A DNA stretch of 64,000 nt from Cricetulus griseus (lineage: Eukaryota > Chordata > Mammalia > Rodentia > Cricetidae). A program made the translations under genes and the position numbers. The stretch spans positions 265,274,498 through 265,338,497 of the forward strand of contig NW_023276806.1 in NCBI RefSeq assembly GCF_003668045.3, given 5' to 3'. Position 1 is the first letter of the stretch. Each line of letters begins with the position of its first letter. The notes under the pieces were generated by a model. The model did not search any database and was not told the DNA's origin. It saw only the letters and a list, made by a program, of their open reading frames with translations. Below are positions 46,140 through 57,959 of this stretch, piece after piece.

Positions 46140-46600
46140 TGGTCCTGGATCATTTCTTCTTTTTTTTTTTCAGTTCCTTGAGGATTTCACACAATGCATT
46201 TTGATCACATTCCATTCCATTCCCTCAGAACCTCCTAGATCCACACCACCTTCCCTACCTAACTAATGTTGTGACAAGAGACAAACGAAACTCATCAATC
46301 CCAATATGTCCTTGTGAGAGGAACTGGGAGACTCAGCCCCACATGGACAGCTGTAGAGCATTCCCTCCTCCTAAGCTCAGGGATCACTGAGGAGTGGGGG
46401 TTGGAAGAACTGTAAGAGCCCGAGGTATTGATAACCAGAAGGAACCTCTTTCCTAGACACCACAGATAATTTACACATATAAACTCAAAGTTGTTGTGAC
46501 AGTATGCACAAGATCAAGGTCATGTCTTAAAAGCCAAGTTGACTCATGGTAGAGTAGAATCAAAGTAACTTAATTGACTTTTTATAATTAATATAAATTA
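46140..46600. mobile_element. Lx-type L1 3' UTR pieces
   Basis: 46,160-46,265 reads like the reverse of an L1 3' UTR end ('ttgaggatttcacacaatgc', 'ccattccctcagaacctcct'). 46,380-46,520 reads in the plus sense ('ggaagaactgtaagagcccg', 'gttgttgtgacagtatgcac') like 30,860-30,990. Two differently oriented fragments are therefore likely. Confidence 0.5.
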
Positions 46601-46679
46601 ATATAATTAATAAAAATATATTTTTATAATTAATTTTTCTTCTTATATTTACTTATTCATTGATTGTGAGTTTGTGTAT

Positions 46680-46880
46680 GTGTGAGTTCATGTGTGTGTG
46701 TGTGTGTGTGTGAATGTGCATGCATTTTCACACCATGCCAGGAAAATGGAAGTCACAGAAAAACTTGCAGGAGCCAGGAGTCTGGGGACTAGACTCAGTT
46801 TCTAGGGCTTAGTGACTTGAAGAGTCACCTGATTAGTTACTGGACTTTAAGGCATTTTCTAAGCTTCTCTAGCCCAAATG
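46680..46880 (-). repeat. Diverged B3-like SINE
   Basis: A GT-rich left end, 'gaaaaacttgcaggagccag', 'tctggggactagactcagtt' and a degraded 'ccatcttctctagccc'-type end are consistent with a reverse B2-superfamily element. It is old. Confidence 0.5.
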
Positions 46881-47442
46881 TCTCCATGTGGGAAGCTCCT
46901 AGTAGGCAAGGCAAGGCACAGAAACTATGACAATAATTTCAGCACTGTGAGTTCTAGTCAACAAACTTTAGGGAAAGGATGCCTGGGGTCCCACTCTGTC
47001 CCTTACCATTCTAAGACTGCCATGTGTAAGAACTTTCCAATGGATTCACTCACATCTCTTAACATCAAAGCCAAAGAACTCTTCACCTACTAGCCTTTCA
47101 GAATTTGATTTTCTATGCACATAGTCCTATACTCCACTCCTAACGTAGTTCTTTGGAGAAAAGATGTGTCAACCTAACAGTGCACAACATTACACAGAGT
47201 AAATTTGAAAGCAGAAATTGGCTTCCACTATACCATTGAAGTCCATTCTGTTAATAGGTATCTGTGACAGTAGGGATCTTTACAAAGTATTAATTCTCAC
47301 TATCTAATGAGTTTCCTACTTAAGACTCATGCTGTTTACCCAACCCATAATTAGATCAAATTCTTACTCTTAAAGTCACTTTGTATACATTATTTAAGAG
47401 TAAAGCTTCAAAATAGAAATCCATTACTTAATTAGCATTTGC
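46881..47442. other. Unique sequence, no feature seen
   Basis: Nothing was recognised over about 560 bases. Confidence 0.4.
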
Positions 47443-47448
47443 TAGAGC

Positions 47449-47914
47449 TGTCTGGGCCCATAAAATGGCTCCACTTCATTTTGACTTAAGATCAGAGAGT
47501 TTTTACCTCTTCCAAGGTGAAACAGCAGATTTTTGGCCTAAGGTATGGCTATTGTGTGTTTTACCTTGACAACAGGATGTCTGGCCTAAGATATGAATGC
47601 AACAGGATGTTAGGCCTAGGATGTGGTCCTTGCATGTCCTGTTTAAACAACAGAATACTAAACTCAGGATATGGTTACTTGATGTTTTGGGTATTGAGAA
47701 GGTAATTGCACTTGCTTTGTATCTTGGTAAGGAAGTCTTCTCCCCCTCTTTTGATGGGGGTATAAAAACACTTTGAACAATAAAATTGGTGTGATCCTGG
47801 TATTCACCAGGTACCCTCCTGACTCTTTCTCTGTCCTATTCCTTTCCTCAATCCACGCACCTCCTCTCAGGTTGGCTGCACCCGACACATTCCCCCACAA
47901 CGTGCAACACTACA
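47449..47914 (+). mobile_element. Solo ERV LTR with U3 repeats
   Basis: A 466-bp TG...CA segment (TGTCTGGG to CACTACA) is flanked by a perfect 6-bp repeat, tagagc (47,443-47,448 and 47,915-47,920). A TATA box TATAAAAA lies at 47,761-47,768 and an AATAAAA at 47,779-47,785, followed by a pyrimidine-rich U5. The U3 holds about four diverged units of 30-48 bases with 'caacaggatgt' and 'ggcctaagatatg' motifs at 47,523-47,690. The 6-bp duplication and layout suggest a class II ERV. No internal sequence was found. Confidence 0.85.
47761..47768 (+). promoter_or_regulatory. TATA box of the solo LTR
   Basis: TATAAAAA sits about 300 bases into the LTR, after the U3 repeats, where an LTR promoter is expected. 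The AATAAAA signal follows 10 bases after the box ends, so R would be short. Confidence 0.6.
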
Positions 47915-47920
47915 TAGAGC

Positions 47921-48349
47921 TATATAGACCTTGGAAGCTTAGTGCATAGCACATCTTATTCTTTCTAAATTCTTGCTATTTTAAAATTTTCCATCAAATA
48001 TGCATTCCAAACATGAAGATTAAATAAATTAAGAAGCAGGCAATTCCTATGAGCCACAGAGTTGATCAGCATGGAAAACATCCTTGAAGTACAATAGTGG
48101 CACCCACATATTTTCAATAACCAACAGCTGTGTAATTGGACTGGAGGTCCACTCAACAGGAGGGAAATCATGTCTCCTACTAGAAACTTCACTAACTACC
48201 AGGTTGGTGAGGTCATGATTTTTAGAAGAAAACCTACTACTTCCACTTTGGTTGACAAGCATAATCCTAAGCAAATTCTGTAACTTATCCTGAGGCAAAC
48301 AGATAAGTGTAGCTCTACTCATCAAAGAAGATTTTCTTTACAGCAAATG
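47921..48349. other. Unique sequence, no feature seen
   Basis: Nothing was recognised. Confidence 0.4.
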
Positions 48350-49300
48350 GAAACCATTGCAGAAAATCACAACTGGACACAATGCAAAAAACAACATATC
48401 CTGGGGATTCCCACAACAATTATACATCTATAACACAACCCCTGTACAACAACTCAAGAAACATTGTGAAAGAGGGAAATGAAAGACTGTAAGATGCAGA
48501 AGACTAGGAAATCTTCTGAGATTGGGTCTCTTAGAAATGGCTGCAAAAGCAAGACTTGAACCAAGACAGTATCAGTAGGCATGGTAACTCAGAAGGAAGA
48601 GAAAGCCAGAAGACTCTGGAGCAATGTGTTCCAAACCCTAAAAGACTATATCCAGCCTAGTCTAACATCCTCAGCAAAACTATCATAATTGAAGGAGAAA
48701 CAAAAAATTTCCATAATATAAACAATTTGCACAAATCAGTATCCTTTCTGTAAACCACCAACAGACATAAAGAAAAAGATCACGGTCACACTCCTAGTCC
48801 CAGCATTCTCAAAGAGAATAAGATATCTAGGAATAAAACTAACCAAGGAAGTGAAAAATGCTATAGTCAAAAACTCCAAAGAAAGAGATAGAGAAAGAAA
48901 TAGAAAAGGGAAAGACATCCCATTCTCATGGATTAGTAGAATTACCAACAAAAGCTATTTACAGATTTAATGCAATACCAAGCAAAACCTCAATCTAATT
49001 CTTCACAAAAATAGAGAACCTATTCAAAAATTCATTGGAATCACAAAAGACCTCCAGATGGCTGACACAATCCTAAGCAAAAAGAATAATACTGGAAGGA
49101 TTACCATTCCAGATCATAAAGTATATTACAGACATGATAATAAAAACAATATGGTACTGGAGCAAAAATAGATGTGTACACTAAGGGAACAAAATTGAAG
49201 ACCCCAAATTTATCACACATAACTTCTTAATATTTGACAAAGAGGCCAAAAAGATAAGCTGGGGAAAAGAAAGTATCCTCAACAGATGGTTCTGGGATCT
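48350..49300 (+). mobile_element. Old L1 (Lx-type) fragments, sense
   Basis: 48,345-48,540 resembles an Lx 3' UTR part ('aaccattgcagaaaatcaca', 'ttgggtctcttagaaatggc'). 48,560-48,710 reads like the end of L1 ORF1 ('ccaaaccctaaaagactata'). 48,735-49,300 reads as ORF2 C-terminal coding DNA ('aagatatctaggaataaaac', 'tatggtactggagcaaaaat'). The unusual order suggests more than one inserted fragment. No frame survives. Confidence 0.6.
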
Positions 49301-49303
49301 TTC

Positions 49304-50600
49304 CCCTCATTTTCTCTATTTTTAGGAATAAAGATAACTTGTTCATGATGGATGATCTTTTCAGTGTTTGCCTATATTCTATTTGCAAGTTTTTTTATTG
49401 AGTAATTTTGAGTCTGTGTTCATCAGGGATATTGGCTTGTAGTTTTCTTTTTGTGTTGTGTCTTTATAGGGTTTGGATATTAGAGTGTAGAAGAAATTTG
49501 GGAATGCCCCCTTTTTTCTATTTGGTGAATATTTTAAGAATTATTTGCTTTAGATTTTCCATGAATGTTTGGTAGAATTCTTTTGTGAATCCATCTCAGC
49601 CTGGAATTCTTTGAGATGGAATTTTTTGTTTGTTTGTTTTATTTTGGTAAGTTATTTTCTTGTAATTTTTGTTTTTTAAAAAAACATATGATCTCTCCAC
49701 ATAGTCTTGGATATCATGGTACTCACTCTGTAGACCAGGCTGGCCTCAAACTCACAGAGGTCTGACTGCTTCTGTGTCCTGAGTACAAGCATTAAATGTG
49801 AGCACCACCATGCTTAGCATGGAAGGCGATTTTTATTACTATTTCAATCTTCCCATTTGTTATAAGTCTTGCTAAGTTATTGACTCTTAGTTTAATTTTG
49901 TTGGTTTGACTGAATCTAGAAATTCATCCATTTCTCTAAATTTTCCAGATTAATGGAATAGAATTTTAAAAACACCCCTTTATAACATTCTGAATTTCTT
50001 TGGTGTCTGTTGTAATGTTTCTCTGTTCATTTTTGGTTCTCTTAATTTGAGTTCTCTTTCTCAAATATTGTTGTCAATCTTGTTGTCTAGGAGTGTGTCC
50101 ATGATCTCTTTTTTCTGTATGTCTTTTGGTGGTGTATAGAAAGGCTACTGATTTGTGCAAGTTGATTCTGTAACTTGCCCCATTGCAGAATTTTGTTATT
50201 ATTTCTAGAAGTTTCCTGGTGTAATTTTTGGGATCCCTGATGTATACTATCATGTCATAAGCAAATAGGAATAGTTTGATTTCCTTCTCTTATTGCTCAA
50301 GACAACAATTTGAGCACAATATTGAAAATGAGTGAGGATAGTAAACATCCATATCTCGTTCTTACTTCAATGGGTTTTTTTCAAGGTTTTCTCTATTTAG
50401 GATGATGTTGGCTATATATAGCTTTTATTATGCTGAGATATGTTCCCTCTAGTCATATTATCTTTAAGAATTTTATCATGAAAGCACACTGGATTTAGTC
50501 AAACTCTGTTCGGTGTCTATTGAGATTATCATGTAATTTTTTGTCATTAAGTCCATTTATGCCATTTACATTAACTGACTTGCCTTTATTGCACCACAGG
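49304..50600 (-). mobile_element. Old L1 ORF2 fragment, antisense
   Basis: In reverse the segment matches the ORF2 reverse-transcriptase region: 'gtgttcatcagggatattgg', 'tatttggtgaatattttaag', 'tgtatgtcttttggtggtgt' and 'agtgaggatagtaaacatcc' are reverse complements of typical coding blocks. It meets the sense fragment tail to tail at about 49,303 and is interrupted by a B1. Confidence 0.75.
49680..49822 (-). repeat. B1 SINE inside antisense L1
   Basis: 'tgtagaccaggctggcctca', 'aactcacagaggtctgactg' and 'gtgagcaccaccatgcttag' identify a diverged reverse B1 nested in the L1, so it is younger than that L1. Confidence 0.85.
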
Positions 50601-51214
50601 GGCCAGCCTCTTTAGTGGAGGCCCCTGAAACAAATTCAGTATAATTAGTAAAGAACCTCTTCCCCAAATAGTTTATGTGAGTGGAACAGAAATTGGAGTG
50701 ATGATACAAGACTAGTTAATTCTAAGATGGAGACAATATAAAGCCTATCTAAGCGTTGGAAAGCAAAAACATAGTTGTTAACTCAAATGATGTAGTTGGC
50801 TCTAGAGAATCTGAAGAAAAATAAAAGCAACAGCAGGGGTTTTCATAACAGAAAGATATCACTGTAATGAGAGTTGCCACTGAGGAAACAGAGGGACACA
50901 GAGTGACACTAAGTTCCAGTGAGTCCAACTTGGTGTGACAAGGGAAGACTGAACAATCAAGTTGTTTTTCTCATGAAGGAAGGTGACCTGGGGCATGAGA
51001 AAGGCCAACTGGAAAAAGTCCAAATGACTGGATTACTGAGGGTTTACTCTGTATAGGTAAATAAACCCACCCTAGTCAAGACTTCCCTGAAGGTTCCACC
51101 TCAACAAGGCCATGATGGAAGAGCCACAAACATAACCATAGTAAGTGTGGGAGAAAAAGCCAGCTCAGTATCTGTCCAGCTTGTAATGACATTGTACTTG
51201 TTTTTTCTTTCCCT
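50601..51214. other. Unique sequence, no feature seen
   Basis: Nothing was recognised over about 600 bases. Confidence 0.4.
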
Positions 51215-51600
51215 TGTGTTTGACCCCCTCTGTGTGTGTGCCTGTATTTCTGTCTTTGGTTCTATTTATATGTGTGCATGCTTACACTGTGCATGGATAT
51301 GCAGCTGCACTAGCCCGTTATGCTAGCAGATGCAATAGATGAATGTTAGGTGTCTTCCTGTATCACTCAGCACCTAATATTTTTCCAGAGGCTCCCTCAC
51401 TGTACCTGGAGGTCATTTTTTAGGCAAACTGAATGGTTGGTGAGGATCTGTCTGTTTCTGCACTCTAGCAGCAGTAGCATAATCAGAGCAGACCACCAAG
51501 CTCAGCTTCTATGTACCTGCTGCAGATCAAATTCATGTCTTGTGTTTGCACAAGAAGCACTTTACCCACTGGGACATCTACTTGGCCCCCATGGTTGAAC
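51215..51600 (-). repeat. B4-type SINE
   Basis: The right end 'tttacccactgggacatcta' is the reverse of an ID-like head, and 'aggctccctcactgtacctg' and 'gaggatctgtctgtttctgc' are B1-like parts. The GT-rich left end fits the B4 tail. It is diverged, and the two small plus-strand frames across it are not genes. Confidence 0.6.
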
Positions 51601-51936
51601 TATTCCAAAGATGTCACCTCTCAGGACTCCTTGAACATGTAGACACTGGAGGAAAGCTTCTGTTGGAGGCAACAGAGAAGACCTACAAGTTTGATGCTTC
51701 ATTACTCATTATATCTTCAGTTTCTAAGATGGGGGAGACCTGAAGATTTTAAATCATGAACTGAACACATAAAGTTATAGTCAAGTCATTCTTAACCTTG
51801 AAAATCACAGAGGTGCACTGTGTACCAATCTTGCCAGTACCACTCCAGATTTGACCATTGCTGATACATCACTGGGTCAAAACTCAAATGCGTGCAGTTT
51901 TGCCATTCAAGGGTTTGTGTGCTAAGAGCGAACTTT

Positions 51937-52520
51937 TTTTCAGATTTTTATTTGAATTAGAAACAAGATTGTTTTACATGGCAATCCCAGTTCCCTTCTC
52001 CTCCCCCTCCCCTACCACCCCCCCAACTAAAACCCTACCTATCACATATCCTTTCTTTTATTCTTCCCCTGACTCAAACTTTCTGCTCCCTCATGACCTC
52101 TGCATCCTTCCTCTTCTTCCCTTCTCATTCTCTTAGCTACCTCCCCCTCCCTCTTCCAGTGCTCTCAATTTGCTCAGGGGATCTTGACCCTTTCCCCATC
52201 TCCAGGGAACCAAGTATGTCTCTCTAAGGGTCCTCCTTGTTTACTAACTTCTCTGACTGTGTGGACTGTAGGCTGGTAATCCTTTACTTTATGTCTAAAA
52301 TCCACATATGAGTGAGTACATATCATGTTTGTCTTTTTGTGATTGGGTTACCTCGCTCAGAATGGTTTCTTCTAGTCCCACCATTTTCCTGCAAATTTCA
52401 AGATTCCATTTTTTTTCCCTGATGAGTAGTACTCCATTGTGTAAATATACCACATTTTCTCTATCCATTCTTCGGTTGAGGGACATCTAGGCTACTTCCA
52501 GTTTCTGGCTATTACAAATA
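51937..52520 (-). mobile_element. L1 insertion A (3' end, antisense) with target duplication
   Basis: A T-rich tail is followed by the reverse of the L1 3' UTR and then the reverse of the last ORF2 codons ('tatgagtgagtacatatcat', 'tggctattacaaata'). Eighteen-base repeats starting 'gtgctaagagc' lie at 51,919-51,936 and 52,521-52,538 and differ at one base. The gtgct that begins the right copy is also expected L1 sequence, a microhomology at the 5' junction. Confidence 0.9.
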
Positions 52521-52687
52521 GTGCTAAGAGCCAACTTTGAATAGCCATGTGAAAATCAGGTAACAAATGTCAATACAAGCAGTGCCCATGTTTAACCAGG
52601 TAGCTCAGGGCTCCATGTTATTCAGCTGATCCTTCAATCAATGTTGGTTTGATTATTTGAGTGCGTGGGGAAAGAATGGGAAATCTT

Positions 52688-53577
52688 TTTAAAGTTTTAT
52701 TTAAATTAGAAACAAGATTGTTTTACATGCCCTCCCAGTTCCCTCTTCCTCCCCACCTCCCCTGCCCCCCACTAACACTCTACCTATCCAATACCATTTC
52801 TGCTCCCCAGGGAAAGTGAGACCTTCCATGGAGGGTCTTCAGAGTCTGTCATATCCTTTGGGATAAGGCCTAGGCCCTCCCCGTGTGTCTAGGCTCAGGG
52901 AGTATCCCTCTCTGTGTGTGAAATGGGCTCCCCAAGTCCATTCCTATGCTAGGGATAAGTACTGATCTACTTCAAGATGCCCCATGGATTTCTGTGATGT
53001 CTTCACTCACACCCACATTCATGGGGTCTGCATCAGTCCCATGCTGGTTTCCCAGTGATCAGTCTGGGGGCCAAGAGCTCCCTCTTGTTCAGGTCAGCTC
53101 TTTCTGTGCGTTTCACCAGCCTGGTCTGGACCCCTTTGCTCATCACTCCTCCTTCTCTGCAACTGGATTCCAGTTTAGTTCAGTTTTTAGCTGTGGGTAT
53201 CTGCTTCTACTTCCATCAGCTGCTGGATGAAGGCTCTAGGATAGCATATAAGTTAGTCATCAATCTCATTATCAGGGGAGGGCATTTAAGGTAGCCTCTC
53301 CACTGTTGCTTAGATGGTTAGTTGGTGTCATCCTTGTAGATCTCTGGACATTTTTCCAGTGACTGATTTAGCTTTAAACCTATACTGGTATCTCTTATTT
53401 TGCTCTCTTCTATTCTTCTCCCTACACACCTTCCTGCTCCCTTATGTCTTTCTCACCCCTCCTTTTTCCCCCTTCTCATTCTCCTAGCTCCCTCTCTCCT
53501 CCCCAAGTGCTCCCAATTTGCTCAGATCTTGTCCCTTTCCCCTTCTCCAGGGGACCATGTATGTCTCTTTTAGAACT
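52688..53577 (-). mobile_element. L1 insertion B (3' UTR, antisense) with target duplication
   Basis: About 890 bp of reversed L1 3' UTR: the tail 'tttatttaaattagaaacaa', a C-rich zone, 'cactcacacccacattcatg', 'gcaactggattccagtttag' and 'agctgctggatgaaggctct'. It ends near 'ccatgtatgtctctttta'. A perfect 12-base duplication, atgggaaatctt, lies at 52,676-52,687 and 53,578-53,589. It belongs to the same family as the L1 at 58-64 kb but is clearly diverged. Confidence 0.9.
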
Positions 53578-53589
53578 ATGGGAAATCTT

Positions 53590-55974
53590 AACCAAGAAAT
53601 GTACAATTATTGAGCCCATGGCGACCTGTATCATGATATGGAAGATGCACTCCCAATACATCTTTTGCAGATCTGTTTGTCAACTTCACCATTGTGTTAA
53701 CTTCCCTTGGGTCACAGAAATGGGAAGACAGAAATGTACTGCAGTAAGCTACTAAGGGAGTGCATATAGTAACAGGGGAAAAGTTAATACTTATTCAGGA
53801 TTCAGAGATAAGTCTCAGCACACACAGATGACAAACAGATCAGCGAGAATAACATATGATTCTATATAACCACAAGATTGCAGTGATATATGTCATTGTG
53901 GTTCTACTCATTGTACACACCTAATACTTTTAATAAATATGGAACACAGAGGTCAGTTTAGGAAGCATACCAGAGAAAGGAGCTGGTGACAAGCAACATG
54001 TATGTCATACTGAGGATTGAATGTGGGAATTAAGTCTCCAATACCTGTAGACATTTCCTCTTTTACAATTATGCAAGTAAGGTGAATAATGGATGTAGGG
54101 AACTGAATAAAATCTGTCTCAGATAACAAACCAAAACTAATGCAAGAGCCAAAGCGTCAATATGTCCATCCTCTTAACCACATCAAATTTAACTATAAAA
54201 GTATATGGTGTGTGTTTTCCAAAATGAAGTTAATTCTCTATCATGTTGTAGTTTCTCTCTTCTTGTTCTTATTCACCAACTGTTAACACATGCTCCAACT
54301 GTTCAGCATGCCTGTTTTTCAGATGCCATCAACCCCCTCTCCAAGCCTGCTGTGAGATGTGTCTCTCCTCTCTTGTTTTGCCATAACTCATACTTGCCTA
54401 CAAGCATGGAAACTGTGTGTGACCTTTTGGGCACCACTGCTTTAGGATCCTATTGACAGATCTCCCAAATACATGCTGAAGTCTCTAAGCATGATGCTCA
54501 GAGAGGTGTCTAACTATGCTGCTTATGCAATACCCTACAGAATGCATTCAAAGTACATGCTTCATTACCATGAAAACATATGGAGACACATTCAGTGTCC
54601 CGGGAAATGCATACATATCTTAGACCTGCTGTTACTTAATTGGTGTTTTATCGCTCCTATGTTCGACAAGAATGAAAGTTCCATGAGGGTAAACATTTCA
54701 ATTCCTATTTTACAAAAACATATGTCCTATATTTCCTAGGATAGTAAAAACTGCACAAAATGCATGAAGTGTACTCACACATATATGCACTCACATCTAC
54801 CATTTATAAACTGACGTGTAAATGTCTGTCAGAACAAGTGGGGTAGAGACAAGCTAAGCCTTGTGTCCTTGTCTTGAATGTTATTTGCATGTCCCAGTAA
54901 CATTCTACACATTGGCATGCCTTTGCTTTCTTCTGAAAAGTTGTCATACTTTTCTAATACTGTTGCTCAAGATTAAATCAGACAGTGTAAGATATATTTC
55001 ATGGAGCTAAAGGGGATCCAGCATTTGATGAAAGGTCTGTAGATGATAATTCCTGTAAGCAATATCCACATGAAAACGTTATCAAATATTTTATTAGACT
55101 GAATAATAATTTTCATCTTCAGGATCTAACCCTGTATGTAACAAAGAGTGTAGGAGGGGTGTGACTGATGGGTATGTAATTGTTGGGCTTTGGCCACAGG
55201 GAGCATTATAAAGATGGGTCCTGTGGTGTTGATATGATACCACCTTTTATGAATAATCTCTGACAATTCTCTTCGTCTGACTAACTATCCTGTGCCACAA
55301 GCCAACATTTGTTGTTGCTACCCTGTCCTGGAATGAAAATTTCCCAATAGGACTAAAAATTCCTGATTCATTTTATTAGAAAGCTGCTCATACTTAACTG
55401 CTTTTGTTTATTGCTTACATTTCTATGGGAGATATATGAGTGGGTACTATTCACAATATTCATACTTTTAAAAGTACTTGTGTTAAAATTACACATTAAC
55501 ATCTTTGCTCTAGACATGATTTTACAACATAGTCTGGCTGTGAAATTAGTGGCTCAGTTCAAACATTTGATGGTATCATAAAGTTCATAAATGTGGACAC
55601 AGCTGTCTTGCTTATAATTTTATATATGAACAGGCAACAGTTATGAGGTTTTACATATTAAAAACAGCTTTAAAAGACACAAATTAGAACGGGCATGTAT
55701 AGTTTTCATTTCTCAACTTCTATGAATCTCTAGTAGGAAATATTTATTGCATGCAGTGTAATCAAAGTCATTATTGGTGGGAAGTTCTAAAATGGAAGAT
55801 ATTAGAAATTATTATACCTGTACTTCATTAATCACAATGGCTGATTAATCCACATGATTAACTGATTCATAATATGATTTATCCATAAGATTCATAGGAT
55901 TATAATTTAAGTCTATATTAATCAGCACCCAAAACCAACATTTATTCTTAAATTTAATCATAGTTTCTGTTAGG
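53590..55974. other. Unique sequence, no gene seen
   Basis: No interspersed repeat is obvious over about 2.4 kb. Short frames such as 54,205-54,456 and 54,473-54,739 have no recognisable content. Confidence 0.4.
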
Positions 55975-56345
55975 GGAGTTATGGATATATTATGTTGTGA
56001 ATATGAAATATCCCCCACAGGCTGTCATGTTTGAGCATTTATTTGATCCCCAGGTGGTGGTGCTGTTTTGATTCTGTGGTACTTAATAGGTGGAGCCTAA
56101 TTTGATGAAGTGTGTCACTGAGAGCAGACTATATGTAAGCTCTGTCCCCTTCCTGTCTGCTTCCTGCTTCTTCACTGTGGACAGAATATGACCATCTACC
56201 TCCTACTGTCATAACTATGAGGCTTCTCTACCAACATGCCCTCTTCACTATTATAGAACATGTGCAGGGAGCTAAGTAAGACCCAGAATAAATCCTGCCT
56301 CCATTATACTCTCTCAGATGTAATGCCACACTGGCTGCAAGGGAA
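55975..56345 (+). mobile_element. MaLR-like LTR
   Basis: 'ttatgttgtgaatatgaaat', 'cccacaggctgtcatgtttg', 'caggtggtggtgctgttttg', 'taggtggagcctaatttgat', 'acagaatatgaccatctacc' and 'gacccagaataaatcctgcc' reproduce an MLT1-like LTR plan with its AATAAA near the end. It is diverged and has no internal part. Confidence 0.65.
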
Positions 56346-56399
56346 ATGAATATGCTTGTGCCCTTGATTCATACAAAGTATCTCTGTTTAATATTAAAC

Positions 56400-56945
56400 A
56401 CGGAGAGGCTGGTCTGAAAGCAGCAGGAGTTTTGCTGAGACCCCACCCCTATACCCCACACCCCCCTCACTCTCTACCCCCATCCCACCTTGTTATGGCA
56501 CCAACAGACCACAGCAGAGATATTTTGCTAGATGCACATGTGTCCAATGAATGTAGCAACTAATAAGTCCATTTGTCTCCAAGGCTATGAGGAGAGGCCG
56601 TTGTTTATCTGACCACTGAAACATCCAGGGTTGAACTACCTTCCTTTTCTATATGACCTTATAAGTTTCCTTCCCCCAGCCCCTGACACTCCCAAGTATT
56701 CAAATGAAGCACCCTCAGATGTTCTTGCCCAACCAATAACATACCACCATGTGGATCCAACTGGTCATTCTTCCTAGGGTATAACTATCGCCTGCCCCCT
56801 CCAAATAAACAAGCAGTCCCCAACCATCTCCTGGGTGTCATTTCCCATTGTACTCACTGCTGCTAAGGATCCTCCTTTGGCACCTACAGTGCTGTCCCCC
56901 ACTCCCCATAGGTCTAGTCTCACCAAACCCCTTACTGGTATAAAT
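56400..56945 (+). mobile_element. Possible ERV LTR
   Basis: A C-rich U3-like segment contains an 'ccaataacatac' box, a TATA-like 'gggtataac', 'ctccaaataaacaagc' as a possible polyadenylation signal and a pyrimidine-rich end. The layout suggests a class I type LTR, but I cannot match the family or find target duplications. Confidence 0.35.
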
Positions 56946-57959
56946 TAGCAGGACTTGAACGCATAAAAGAAAACACCAAGATATATAAAATATATGAGTC
57001 CTATGCTAAAGGCTGAAGTTCACAGAGACTGATACAATTATGTATTTCTGTAGCCTTTCAAAGAGAATTCATTGTTAACTTACTATTCTGTATATTTTCT
57101 GAATGGAGCCACACAGAGTTGTGCTAATTTTCTGTGATCAAACACACTGCATACCAGAATGAAAGTGATTAATGAGAAACCCATGAAAAAACACTGGTGT
57201 AATACAACATCCCAATTCCAATTTAGAAAACTTGAATCAACTACAGATACTAAAATCAGTTTCAATCTCATTTGGCTTTATACCATTTGATTAAATTAAG
57301 AGTTAAGACTAAATTGCTGAACCAAATGTTATTATTTTATATTACTTACATATTTTTCAAAACCACTCCAATGGTCTGTGTGCACATAGCATCGAAGTGT
57401 GAATTTATTTTTAGCACAGTGAGTGACAGGTAAGGGAAAGGCTACACAGAGGTGCTAATCCTCATTAGTGTATCACACAGATCCAGCTGCTGAAATCCAG
57501 CTTTGGAAGAGACATAGAACAAAGACCCACAGCAAGGGGGCAAGCAATTGGCAGATGAACTGGTTCAAATTCTTGGCCCCAGTTTACACCGACTATATCC
57601 CTTGGTATTTCTAAGAAATTCTGACAGATGAGACTCAGTGTGGATTTCCACCTACTCCTGACCTATTCTCCTTTGTGCCTTTGTCACAAGCAGAGACTAT
57701 GAAGTACCATAGCTCATCCTATATGCCAGTTCAGATAAAAATCCTCCTCAAAGCCCAGATGCCTGCAGATATTCATGACAAGCAGCTTTGTAAATATGGA
57801 ACCCCCATTAAGTTTCATTGTGAACATGAGGTCTCTTCTGATGAAAGGTCAAAAGGTTCTGATGTGAAAAATAATTGTTTTCATTTTGTTACCAAAATTA
57901 GTTATTTCTGTGAATGTCACTGCACCAATTAAAATGATATACACCAGAGCCTTAGAATC
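56946..57959. other. Unique sequence upstream of the L1
   Basis: Contains the first copy of a 58-base duplicated segment (57,212-57,269). The 85-codon frame at 57,675-57,932 has no domain I recognise and no supporting signals. Confidence 0.4.
57212..57269 (+). repeat. 58-bp direct repeat, copy 1
   Basis: Starts 'ccaattccaatttagaaaac' and ends 'aatcagtttcaatctc'. It matches 58,117-58,174 at 56 of 58 positions (two C/T differences). Flanking bases show no similarity. Confidence 0.95.

Noticed and set aside
57675..57932. 85-codon frame with several Cys and His residues
   Set aside because: Cys/His spacing does not fit a zinc-finger pattern and there is no other coding signal. It might be an exon remnant, but I cannot support that.
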